Shown: one piece after another, positions 38,972 through 46,938 of the stretch
Layout: each line of letters opens with the position of its first letter
Position numbering within the stretch: the first letter of the stretch is position 1
From: Arsenophonus sp048493715
GTDB lineage: Bacteria > Pseudomonadota > Gammaproteobacteria > Enterobacterales > Enterobacteriaceae
Length of the DNA stretch: 64,000 bases
Direction: 5' to 3'
NCBI GenBank assembly: GCA_048493715.1
Contig: JBGDCZ010000009.1
Span: forward strand, 1 to 64,000
Program-made: the position numbers and the translations under genes
The notes under the pieces: model-generated
What the model saw: only the letters and a program-made list of their open reading frames with translations
Told to the model about the DNA's origin: nothing
Database searches by the model: none

Positions 38972-39571
38972 ATGGCAGGAAAAGAGATAGCAAAGAAGAA
39001 AAACAGGCGTGAGGAAATCTTGCAGGCGCTTGCACAAATGTTGGAAATGAGTGATGGTAGCCAGCGCATTACAACTGCTAAATTGGCGAGTAATGTTGGT
39101 GTATCAGAAGCGGCACTTTACCGACATTTCCCTAGTAAGGGAAAAATGTTTGATAGTCTTATTGAATTTATTGAAGATTCTTTAATTTCACGTATTAATC
39201 TGATTCTGCAAGATGAGAAAGATACCATCAGGCGTATTCGGTTGATTTTGATGTTGATATTGGGTTTTGCGGAAAAAAATCCCGGCTTAACACGTATAAT
39301 GACGGCACATGCATTGATGTTTGAGCAAATTCAGTTACAAGATAGAATTAGTCAATTATTTGAACGTATCGAAGCGCAATTTAGACAGGTTTTAAAGGAA
39401 AGAAAAATACGGGATAAGCAGAGCTTTAGTTATGATGAAAGTTTATTAGCATCTCAATTATTAGTGTTTTGTGAAGGTATGTTATCGCGTTTTGTACGTT
39501 CAGAGTTCCGCTACTGTCCAATTAAAGAGTTTGATGCACGCTGGCCTATGATCCTAGCGCAACTGCAATAG
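38972..39571 (+). CDS. slmA: Nucleoid occlusion factor SlmA
   Basis: A 199-residue TetR-type DNA-binding inhibitor of FtsZ. The start MAGKEIAKKKNRREEILQA is chosen by alignment with the family; a longer frame exists upstream. The HTH is SNVGVSEAALYRHFPSKGKM (about 34-53). The C-terminus EGMLSRFVRSEFRYCPIKEF is conserved. It blocks division over unsegregated DNA. A terminator follows immediately. Confidence 0.96.
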   Translation: MAGKEIAKKKNRREEILQALAQMLEMSDGSQRITTAKLASNVGVSEAALYRHFPSKGKMFDSLIEFIEDSLISRINLILQDEKDTIRRIRLILMLILGFAEKNPGLTRIMTAHALMFEQIQLQDRISQLFERIEAQFRQVLKERKIRDKQSFSYDESLLASQLLVFCEGMLSRFVRSEFRYCPIKEFDARWPMILAQLQ

Positions 39572-39589
39572 TTAATTGTGTACTACTCA

Positions 39590-39620
39590 CTCCGTCTGAT
39601 ATTTGGGCGGAGCTTTTTTT
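39590..39620 (+). terminator. Terminator after slmA
   Basis: CTCCGTC at 39590-39596 pairs with GGCGGAG ending at 39612 (one G-U), followed by C and seven T. It separates slmA from the convergent pyrE. Confidence 0.75.
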
Positions 39621-39656
39621 ATGCTAGCGAATTAAGTTTTACAAAGTTCTGATTTT

Positions 39657-40313
39657 CTATTTATTAACAGGAGTGATACCATAATTCTCACGATAAGCTT
39701 TCATCGTAGCTAAATGGTTTGCCATATTAGGGTTTTCACTTAAATAAACAATTAAGTCATTCAAAGTGATGATAGAAAATACTTTGCATTTGAATTTTTT
39801 TTCAGTTTCCTGTACTGCTGATAGGTTCTTTTCGCCTTTCTCCTGACGGTCTAGACTTAATATCACCGCACTAAGCTTAGCTTTATGTCGCTTAATAATT
39901 TCTGCAGATTTATTAATTGCTGTTCCTGCTGTAATAACGTCGTCGACTATCACAACATTTCCTTTTAATGGGCTACCGACTAACTCGCCACCCTCACCAT
40001 GTTTTTTAACCTCTTTACGATTAAAACAGTAAGGTTTATCAAAGTGATAGCGCTCAGATAGGGCAACTACAGTGGTTGTTACGATTGGAATACCTTTATA
40101 TGCCGGACCAAAGATAATGTCACATGAAGGATTATGATCCATAAAGGCTTGAGCATAAAAATGACCGAGTGCAGCTAAATCTTTACCTGTATTAAAGAGG
40201 CCAACATTAAAGAAATAGGGGCTCTTGCGACCAGATTTCAACGTAAATTCACCAAATTCCAATGCTTTTTTTTTCATGGCGAGTTTAATAAATTCGTGCT
40301 GATAATCTTTCAT
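39657..40313 (-). CDS. pyrE: Orotate phosphoribosyltransferase
   Basis: A 218-residue enzyme converting orotate and PRPP to OMP in pyrimidine synthesis. FTLKSGRKSPYFFNVGLF is the N-terminal signature and VVIVDDVITAGTAINKSAEI the PRPP-binding loop (about 121-140). The start ATG at 40313 has GAGGAAAA upstream. It shares the strand with rph and is about 75 bases downstream of it, the classic rph-pyrE pair. Confidence 0.96.
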   Translation of the reverse strand: MKDYQHEFIKLAMKKKALEFGEFTLKSGRKSPYFFNVGLFNTGKDLAALGHFYAQAFMDHNPSCDIIFGPAYKGIPIVTTTVVALSERYHFDKPYCFNRKEVKKHGEGGELVGSPLKGNVVIVDDVITAGTAINKSAEIIKRHKAKLSAVILSLDRQEKGEKNLSAVQETEKKFKCKVFSIITLNDLIVYLSENPNMANHLATMKAYRENYGITPVNK

Positions 40314-40387
40314 CAAATTTTCCTCTTTAATTTATTCTCGTTTTAATTTAACAGCCATAAAAGAACAGCTGAAAAGATGTCAAAAGT

Positions 40388-41104
40388 TTATTGTTCTAAC
40401 GCTTGTTTCTGTGCTGTAAAAATAGTTTGTAAGCCATTTTTAGCTAAAGAAAGTAGCGATAGTAGCTCCTCATGACTAAATGGCTCACCTTCGGCAGTAC
40501 CTTGAACTTCGATCATTTTACCATTATCCATCATGACAACATTCATATCTGTTTCTGCTACAGAGTCTTCACTATATTCTAGATCACACATAGGTTTGCC
40601 ACCCACTATGCCAACCGAAACCGCAGCAACCATAGATTTGAGTGGGCTTTTTTTCAGTTTTTCTTCTGCGACCATCTTATTTAATGCATCAATTAAAGCG
40701 ACACAAGCGCCAGAAATTGCAGTGGTGCGAGTACCTCCATCAGCCTGAATAACATCACAATCTAGTGTAATGGTATATTCACCTAATTGTTTTAAATCAA
40801 CCGCGGCTCGTAGAGAACGTGCAATGAGGCGTTGTATCTCCATAGTACGACCGGTTTGTTTGCCTTTTGCTGCTTCACGTATATTACGGGAATTTGTTGC
40901 CCGTGGTAACATACCATATTCTGCAGTTATCCAACCTTGGGATTGGCCTTTTAAAAAGCGAGGAACACCTTCTTCAATTGTGGCGTTACATAATACTTTG
41001 GTATCACCAAATTCAATAAGAACAGAACCTTCAGCATGTTTAGTATATTGGCGAGTGATCCTAATAGGGCGCACCTGATCGGCCTCTCTATTTTCTAGAC
41101 GCAT
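40388..41104 (-). CDS. rph: RNase PH
   Basis: 238 residues, full length, phosphate-dependent 3' exoribonuclease trimming tRNA 3' ends. It has RPIRITRQYTKHAEGSVLIE, GRTMEIQRLIARSLRAAVDL (phosphate-binding Arg) and LDCDVIQADGGTRTTAISGA. The reading frame is intact to the C-terminus, unlike the truncated rph of E. coli K-12, so polarity on pyrE is not expected. Confidence 0.96.
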   Translation of the reverse strand: MRLENREADQVRPIRITRQYTKHAEGSVLIEFGDTKVLCNATIEEGVPRFLKGQSQGWITAEYGMLPRATNSRNIREAAKGKQTGRTMEIQRLIARSLRAAVDLKQLGEYTITLDCDVIQADGGTRTTAISGACVALIDALNKMVAEEKLKKSPLKSMVAAVSVGIVGGKPMCDLEYSEDSVAETDMNVVMMDNGKMIEVQGTAEGEPFSHEELLSLLSLAKNGLQTIFTAQKQALEQ

Positions 41105-41222
41105 GGTGATATCTCCGTGGTTAAATAATGTTGGTAGCGCATTATACGTTCTTCAACGTTGAATGCCTATCCTATGGTTTCACTCAAGGTTATAATCTAA
41201 TTTTTATCTAAAGGAACGAAAT

Positions 41223-42086
41223 ATGATCCATAGTATGACCGCTTTCGCACGACGAGATATAAAAAGTGAATGGGGAAATGCGGCTTGGGAGCTGCGTTCA
41301 GTTAATCAACGTTATCTTGAAACTTATATTCGCTTGCCTGAACAATTTAGAAGTCTGGAGCCGGTTATTCGTGAGCGTTTGCGTGCCCGATTAACACGAG
41401 GTAAAGTAGAGTGTAGTTTACGTTTTGAACTTAGTTCACATCAGCAGAGTGAATTAGTCCTGAATGAAGAGTTAGTTAAGCAATTGATTAGAACTGCTAA
41501 CTGGGTAAAGGAGTGTAGTGGTGAAGGAAAAATTAATCCGCTAGAAATTCTTCGTTGGCATGGTGTTATTTCCGCTCAGGAGCAGAATTTAGATATTATT
41601 GGTGCGCATTTACTTAAAGAGTTAGAACTTGCGTTAGATGATTTTATTCGCAATCGGGAAAGCGAAGGGAAGATGCTGAAAATACTGATAGAGCAACGGC
41701 TAGATGCTGTTTGTCAGGAAATTCAACAAGTTCGTCGCCAAATGCCTGAAATTTTAAAATGGCAGTGTGAGCGCTTACAAACAAAGTTAGAAGAGGCAGA
41801 AATTCAGATAGATAATAATCGGTTAGAGCAGGAGCTTATCATGTTAGCTCAACGTATTGATGTTGCAGAAGAGCTTGATAGACTTGATGCTCATGTTAAA
41901 GAGACACGTAATATTCTTAAAAAGCAAGAAGTTGTTGGCCGTCGTTTAGATTTTATGATGCAGGAATTTAACCGTGAAGCAAATACCTTGGCATCAAAGT
42001 CTATTAATAGCCAAGTAACTAATTCTGCTATTGAATTAAAAGTACTAATAGAACAAATGCGTGAGCAGATCCAGAATATCGAATAG
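41223..42086 (+). CDS. yicC: YicC family endoribonuclease
   Basis: 287 residues, matching the YicC family from MIHSMTAFARRDIKSEWGNA to EFNREANTLASKSINSQVTN and IELKVLIEQMREQIQNIE. It has a helical middle rich in Glu and Gln and a conserved EELDRLDAHVKETRNIL segment. The family has been linked to RNA cleavage. Divergent from rph, as in E. coli. Confidence 0.93.
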   Translation: MIHSMTAFARRDIKSEWGNAAWELRSVNQRYLETYIRLPEQFRSLEPVIRERLRARLTRGKVECSLRFELSSHQQSELVLNEELVKQLIRTANWVKECSGEGKINPLEILRWHGVISAQEQNLDIIGAHLLKELELALDDFIRNRESEGKMLKILIEQRLDAVCQEIQQVRRQMPEILKWQCERLQTKLEEAEIQIDNNRLEQELIMLAQRIDVAEELDRLDAHVKETRNILKKQEVVGRRLDFMMQEFNREANTLASKSINSQVTNSAIELKVLIEQMREQIQNIE

Positions 42087-42129
42087 GGTTGCATAATTAA
42101 TAATCCATCAATTTTTATTGTTGAATAAC

Positions 42130-42148
42130 ATGCACATTATATGTGCAT
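42130..42148. promoter_or_regulatory. Palindromic operator of a lost toxin-antitoxin locus
   Basis: ATGCACAT-TAT-ATGTGCAT is a perfect 8-3-8 dyad, 15 bases upstream of the antitoxin start codon. This is where Phd/YefM proteins bind to repress their own operon. It could still be bound by a related regulator encoded elsewhere. Confidence 0.65.
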
Positions 42149-42163
42149 TTCAGGAGACACAAT

Positions 42164-42292
42164 ATGCGTACATACACCTCAACTCAAGCTCGCGCCAATA
42201 TGTCATAAGTACTGGATGCAGTCACTCATGGTGAACCAGTTGAAATCACCAGCAGAGATGGTAATTTAGCTGTTATTTATCAGCAAGGCTGA
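42164..42292 (+). pseudogene. Phd/YefM-family antitoxin, in-frame stop and truncated
   Basis: AGGAGA precedes the ATG. The frame reads MRTYTSTQARANMS, a TAA at 42206-42208, then VLDAVTHGEPVEITSRDGNL AVIYQQG and TGA. The family pattern (Y....AR...S.VLD....GEPV.ITR..G..AVI) is clear, with the stop where Glu or Lys is usual. The C-terminal toxin-binding half is missing, and no RelE/YoeB-type or Doc-type toxin is recognisable downstream. Confidence 0.75.
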
Positions 42293-43127
42293 ATTCTAGA
42301 CATACCAGAGCGCGTTAATTGGTTGTAGAGTTTAATGTGATTATACAGCGTCATGGACGCGCGGTATAGGTGCTAACCAACCAATGATATGGGTTAGTGT
42401 ACAGTAAGTTATAGCTTTACATGATCGTATATTGCAATGTCTTCCCGGTGTTGTTGCAATGCCCGATCCCGGCAGAGCCAACACATTCATCTTTCGGCTG
42501 TAAAACCGTACATACTATGCAGGCGTTACCAATGTTTTAAACTGGCCGCCACTTACTGGATGGTTATCGCCCGTGGTTATATTTTTAGTGATGGTAATAG
42601 GTAATAAACGTAGCGTGATTTTATTATCATGACTTTTCGCTACCGCAACGGTATTAGTTCCGCAATAACGATAATACGTTGGAAAAGTTAACGGTAGAAA
42701 CTGCTACGGAAGAAAAAACTTAGTTAGCTCAGCACCTAACGGATTTGGTGGAGCGTATTGACTCAATTCGCTGAGCATTGTTCTATTTCCACTAAATTCA
42801 AGCAAATCACAGACAGAGAAAGATGTTTTGTGAATCATCAATAAAACGAGTTATACACTAAAATGCCCTAAAGGTGGGTATAATGCTTGCCAATACTAGA
42901 TAAAGGTTCTAATTGGGGCGGTTCCTATTGGCAAAGTGGTAACCCTTTCCAGCATTTTCATGCAGAATGGCAAGGAAGAGTCTTCGTTAGAACTAGCTGG
43001 CAGTGAAACATGTCAACAGCCCACAATTGTCATTCAATCATTTGGTCATATAATAAGAATAGCGACAGTACAATATTTGCTCAGTTATCTAGGTACAGCT
43101 GTTTTCTGGGTACGCAACCAAAGATAG
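42293..43127 (+). pseudogene. Unrecognised degraded coding debris
   Basis: The GC content is higher than in true spacers and several short frames look protein-like: LNWPPLTGWLSPVVIFLVMV (about 42540-42600), NTLEKLTVETATEEKT and LAQHLTDLVERIDSIR (about 42675-42770), GSNWGGSYWQSGNPFQHFHA followed by EWQGRVFVRTSW (about 42910-43005). The last resembles the C-terminal blade of phage tail or carbohydrate-binding proteins only in a general way. No family is assigned; prophage or plasmid debris is a guess. Confidence 0.35.
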
Positions 43128-43600
43128 ATTTATAAAAACCAATAAAATTTAAATATAAATAAGCTATCACCCAATATTTAGAACTAAGTGGCTGAATAGT
43201 ACACTTATGCTGCTATGATTTTATATTATTGTAATAATGTTGTTGATTAATTAATAATGCATTGAAGAATTTAATCATGAGATACGTCTAACGGCAAAAA
43301 GGTTACTTACTTTAGCAAATCTATTTTCATAAAGATTAGGCCATCGCTAATATTTCTTATATCGTAAAATTCTTAGATTATTTTAATATATAGGATGCTT
43401 GTTATATGAATAAGTGAAGTTTCTAGTGTAATTGAGTATATATTGAACCGATTTTTAGAATGAAATATGTCTAATTAGACGATATTTTAATTTAATTATG
43501 AATAAATTTGTAAGCAAAAGTTTATCTGTTGGTTAAGTATAATATATTGATATATAAGGATAAAATAAATATTTGTAAAGAAAAAATAGAGTTGTAAGTA
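43128..43600. other. Gene-free AT-rich stretch before arcZ
   Basis: About 470 bases, no coding fragment recognised. The right end should contain the arcZ promoter; no strong consensus pair was found. Confidence 0.45.
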
Positions 43601-43611
43601 CTAAACAATGA

Positions 43612-43739
43612 GAAAAAAACCATAAAGCCAGCAGAGACATCTTGCTTCTGCTGACGGTATGGCTTTATGATATATGAAATAAATTTCCCTGGTGTTGGCC
43701 AACTTGGCAGCCTGACCTTACCTGAGGTCAGGTTTTTTT
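43612..43739 (+). ncRNA. arcZ: ArcZ-like Hfq-dependent sRNA
   Basis: The segment ATTTCCCTGGTGTTGG (43683-43698) is identical to the conserved start of processed ArcZ of E. coli and Salmonella, including the CUGGUGUU seed that pairs with rpoS and other mRNAs. It is followed by a short hairpin region and a strong terminator (stem CCTGACCT/AGGTCAGG, then seven T). The 5' half folds into a long helix: CATAAAGCCA (43621-43630) pairs with TGGCTTTATG (43660-43669), with an inner GCAGA/TCTGC stem. Total length about 120-130 nt fits ArcZ, which RNase E cleaves to a 3' form of about 55 nt. The 5' end is estimated. It is located next to luxR rather than beside arcB as in E. coli. Confidence 0.85.
43711..43739 (+). 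terminator. Terminator of the ArcZ-like sRNA
   Basis: A perfect 8-bp stem CCTGACCT-TACCTG-AGGTCAGG followed by TTTTTTT, the expected Hfq-binding 3' end. Confidence 0.88.
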
Positions 43740-43796
43740 ATTGTTATTATAAAACATCTGACAATGACTTTATCTTTTTTTATGGATCGATTGTAG

Positions 43797-43826
43797 TTAG
43801 ACTTAAATCTAGTTTTGCACTATACT
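43797..43826 (+). promoter_or_regulatory. Possible luxR promoter
   Basis: TTAGAC, 18-base spacer, TATACT, located 49 bases before the luxR start. A small dyad TAGA-cttaaa-TCTA overlaps the -35 region. A moderate match in AT-rich DNA, and no lux-box-type 20-bp dyad was found. Confidence 0.35.
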
Positions 43827-43874
43827 TTTGGCTGTACATGGAAGTTTATTATTTTACTTAGGGGGTTATGTCAA

Positions 43875-44612
43875 ATGTCAGGGTTATTTTATGGTCATGA
43901 GGGAATAGATAACTCAATAAAAAATTATTTAGATAGGAAATTGGCTGTTTTTGGGGATTTCAAATATGCATATACGATTTTCAATAAGAAAAACCCACTG
44001 CAGGTGTTAATCATCTCAAGTTATCCAGCAGAATGGGTTGAGATATATAAGAAAAAGCATTACCAACAAATAGATCCAGTAGTCTTAGCTGCACTTAATA
44101 GAGTTGCTCCTTTTGCTTGGGATGAAAATTTCTCTGTTAATGATTTAATTAGTTTTGCCAAGATTTTTAATATCTCAAAAAATTACAATGTAATGAATGG
44201 TTATACTTTCGTACTTCATGATTGTAATAACTATCTTGCTATACTGTCGATTCTGATGGATGAAGGGAGAATCATGGACATAGAAGAGAAGATAAAAGAG
44301 AATAAAGGTGATTTACAAATGCTTCTGGTTACTGTGCATGAAAAGATCACCTCTCTATATCGAGAGATGACTCAAAAAGCCTACTATCGTCCGGTAGTCG
44401 GAAAGGATTTTTTTTCACCACGCGAAAATGAAATTTTATATTGGGCTAGTATGGGTAAAACCTACCAGGAAATTGCAACCATACTAAGTATAAAGTTGGG
44501 TACAGTAAAATTTCATATTGGCAATGTTGTCAAAAAATTAGGAGTTATGAATGCTAAGCATGCAATAAGACTTGGTGTTGAGCTACAACTTATTAAACCT
44601 GTCTCCAAATGA
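43875..44612 (+). CDS. LuxR-family acyl-homoserine-lactone receptor/regulator
   Basis: 245 residues from the ATG at 43875, with AGGGGG nine bases upstream. The N-terminal autoinducer-binding domain (about 1-165) keeps the ligand-pocket set: W54, Y58, D67, P68 and W82, equivalent to TraR W57, Y61, D70, P71 and W85. The C-terminal HTH (about 180-240) is FFSPRENEILYWASMGKTYQ EIATILSIKLGTVKFHIGNV. It converges on the luxI-type gene with a 30-base overlap, the arrangement of Enterobacterales pairs such as ExpR/ExpI, YenR/YenI and EsaR/EsaI, several of which repress without ligand. Its targets are unknown. It looks fully functional. Confidence 0.92.
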   Translation: MSGLFYGHEGIDNSIKNYLDRKLAVFGDFKYAYTIFNKKNPLQVLIISSYPAEWVEIYKKKHYQQIDPVVLAALNRVAPFAWDENFSVNDLISFAKIFNISKNYNVMNGYTFVLHDCNNYLAILSILMDEGRIMDIEEKIKENKGDLQMLLVTVHEKITSLYREMTQKAYYRPVVGKDFFSPRENEILYWASMGKTYQEIATILSIKLGTVKFHIGNVVKKLGVMNAKHAIRLGVELQLIKPVSK

Positions 44613-45245
44613 TGGATATATTAATGGCCATTGTTTTAATTTATTATTAATAAGGCTGTCATAATGGCTCCTTATTTTTCCGATTAATTGATTTTGGCTT
44701 TCAGAGTCTACAGTTAAAAGCATTAAATACACTTTTTCGTTTTTTTCCGATATACCTTGTTCGATGATTGAAATACCCCAACCTGAACGCTCTAAAATCT
44801 TTAACATTGCGTGACCAACAATTGTAAGAATCCCATCATATCTATTTTTTTTTGCATAATTGAGCATTGCTAAAAATAATATAAAGCAGACGGGATCTTT
44901 ATTGCAATTTCCATTACGTGTTCGGTTTTTAGCCACAAAAAAGCGGCTTGATTCAATATAATTGCCTTCTGGGATATTAAGTTGTTTAAAAAAAGGAGCA
45001 AATGTGCCTGTGATCATATTAGGAAATTGCATTTCAATAAACCTAACACTACAGATGATGGTGTTACTTGTTACGCCGAATAGATAGTTAGTCTTATCAT
45101 TATCATATTCATCAAACTCCATACCATTAGTACAGTTGACTGCCCAGTTAAGACGATCTTTAAATGTTTCTTTTCTTAGTGTAAATAGCTCTTTTGATTT
45201 TTTTTCTGTCAAAAGGCTGTAGTTCACATCAAATATTTCTAACAT
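44583..45245 (-). CDS. LuxI-family acyl-homoserine-lactone synthase
   Basis: 220 residues, full length, making AHL signals from SAM and acyl-ACP. All invariant residues are present at canonical spacing: R24, F28, W34, E43, D45, D48, R68, F82, E98 and R101 (LRKETFKDRLNW, MEFDEYDND, SVRFIEM, YIESSRFFV). GGAG lies six bases before the ATG. Which acyl chain is made cannot be read with confidence. It overlaps the luxR gene tail to tail, so the two transcripts would be antisense at their 3' ends. Confidence 0.94.
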   Translation of the reverse strand: MLEIFDVNYSLLTEKKSKELFTLRKETFKDRLNWAVNCTNGMEFDEYDNDKTNYLFGVTSNTIICSVRFIEMQFPNMITGTFAPFFKQLNIPEGNYIESSRFFVAKNRTRNGNCNKDPVCFILFLAMLNYAKKNRYDGILTIVGHAMLKILERSGWGISIIEQGISEKNEKVYLMLLTVDSESQNQLIGKIRSHYDSLINNKLKQWPLIYPSFGDRFNKL

Positions 45246-45879
45246 TTTTTCTCCATTATTTTATTTACTCGCAGATTCTATAATTAAAATTACTAAAATA
45301 TTTCTATCTGGAGATACTATTTTTCGATTTCTACTACGGGTAATAATGACTGTTATATTTTGCCTTCTCTCTAATCCCTTGTACACTAGTGGCATTAAGT
45401 TTATATATTAGTTTTACAATGCAAGAAACTGATTTATAAGGAATATTTTGGATAGGGAACAGCGGAGCTGTTTAAATTAATCAGACTGTTTTTGATTGAA
45501 AGTTGAAATTTTTTATAGATAAAGTTAGGTGTGCGAAGAAGACATAAAAAAGTATTCTATCATATAGAGTTAGTTTTAAAAAGCAAGCTAGAAATTTATG
45601 ATATAAAAAAAATTAAAGTATCTATTAAAATAACGGAACTATCTGATAAGGATATATTTTATTGTCATAGTGATTAGTCATTGTTTTATTTAATCTTTGA
45701 GAGGAAAATCTTTGCAAGATCTGTAATAAATTTTATCTTTGTCAAAGAAAGGCAATAATTAAAGTACACGACAAGAAATTTATCGTATAATATGGCGAGC
45801 CGAATCAATTCAGCCTGTTAGAGTCATAATGAAATTAGCATTTTTTAACCAGCGGTAATATGTCAAGTCAGAGGTCACC
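45246..45879. other. luxI/pfkA intergenic region with a pfkA -10 element
   Basis: About 630 bases without a gene. A consensus TATAAT at 45786-45791 lies about 90 bases before the pfkA ATG; the -35 (AGTACA at 45763-45768, 17-base spacer) is poor. The luxI promoter should lie at the left end. A CACTAGTG dyad at 45384-45391 is too short to call a lux box. Confidence 0.4.
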
Positions 45880-46857
45880 ATGAACAAAAAAGGAATAAAA
45901 AGAGTTGGAGTTTTAACCAGTGGTGGTGATGCACCAGGAATGAATGCCGCTATTCGTAGTGTAGTACGAATGGGACTCTCTGAAGGTTTAGACGTTTATG
46001 GTATTTATGATGGCTATATGGGGCTTTATGAAAATCGCATAAAACAACTTAATCGTTTTAGTGTTTCCGATATTATTAATCGCGGTGGTACTTTTTTAGG
46101 CTCTGCGCGTTTTCCTGAATTTCGTGATAGTGAGGAAGTAAGAACTCAAACTATCGATAATATGAAAAAACATGGTATTGATGCTTTAGTGGTCATCGGT
46201 GGAGATGGTTCTTATCGTGGTGCCAAGAAGATCACTGAGGCGGGTTTCCCTTGTATAGGTTTACCCGGAACGATTGACAATGATGTAGCCGGTACTGATT
46301 ATACTATTGGTTATTTTACCGCTTTAGATACCATAGTCGAAGCAATTGATCGTTTACGTGATACTTCGACTTCTCATAAACGCATCTCGATTGTTGAAAT
46401 AATGGGACGCCATTGTGGTGATTTGACTTTATCTGCGGCTATTGCCGGTGGTTGTGAGTTTGTCGTGTTACCTGAAATTCCTTTTGATAAGGAAGAGTTA
46501 CTGACAGAAATTAAATCTGGCCAGGCCAGAGGTAAACGTCATGCTATTGTTGCCATTACTGAACATATTTATGATGTCGATGAATTGGCGAGATATATTG
46601 AAAAAGCAACGGGGCATGAAACGCGAGCGACTGTTTTAGGTCATATTCAACGTGGTGGTAGTCCAGTAGCTAGCGATCGTGTCCTAGCTTCCCGCATGGG
46701 CGCTTATTCTATTCAATTACTTTTACAAGGGTATGGTGGCCGTTGTGTTGGCATTCAGAATGACAAGCTGGTTCATCATGATATTATTGATGCAGTTGAA
46801 AATATGCAACGTAAGTTTAAGAAAGATTGGTTAGACACGGCAAAGAAACTTTATTAA
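45880..46857 (+). CDS. pfkA: 6-phosphofructokinase I
   Basis: A 325-residue ATP-dependent phosphofructokinase, the committed step of glycolysis. VGVLTSGGDAPGMNAAIRSV binds ATP, VVIGGDGSYRGAKKI and LPGTIDNDVAGTDYTIGYFT hold the fructose-6-phosphate site and catalytic Asp, and EIMGRHCGDL is conserved. GAGGTCACC lies before the ATG. In E. coli pfkA is near cpxP; here it is 34 kb away beside the lux pair, so a rearrangement separates them. Confidence 0.97.
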   Translation: MNKKGIKRVGVLTSGGDAPGMNAAIRSVVRMGLSEGLDVYGIYDGYMGLYENRIKQLNRFSVSDIINRGGTFLGSARFPEFRDSEEVRTQTIDNMKKHGIDALVVIGGDGSYRGAKKITEAGFPCIGLPGTIDNDVAGTDYTIGYFTALDTIVEAIDRLRDTSTSHKRISIVEIMGRHCGDLTLSAAIAGGCEFVVLPEIPFDKEELLTEIKSGQARGKRHAIVAITEHIYDVDELARYIEKATGHETRATVLGHIQRGGSPVASDRVLASRMGAYSIQLLLQGYGGRCVGIQNDKLVHHDIIDAVENMQRKFKKDWLDTAKKLY

Positions 46858-46938
46858 GTGTCTTGCTCAGGGGTTGTGATAGATAAAGTTGCTATCTATA
46901 AATAAGAAGCCCCACAAATTTGTGAAGCTTATATGATG

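Noticed and set aside
42900..43010. Phage tail-fibre C-terminus (GSNWGGSYWQSGNPFQHFHA)
   Set aside because: Resemblance is only to Trp/Gly-rich repeats in general; the frame is not supported by neighbouring sequence, so no name was given.
43667..43861. A 64-codon open frame overlapping the ArcZ-like gene and luxR leader
   Set aside because: It runs through the sRNA seed and terminator, has no ribosome site and no protein-like composition.
45384..45391. CACTAGTG dyad upstream of luxI as a possible lux box
   Set aside because: Only 8 bases and not similar to the 18-20 bp AHL-regulator dyads; expected by chance in this length of sequence.
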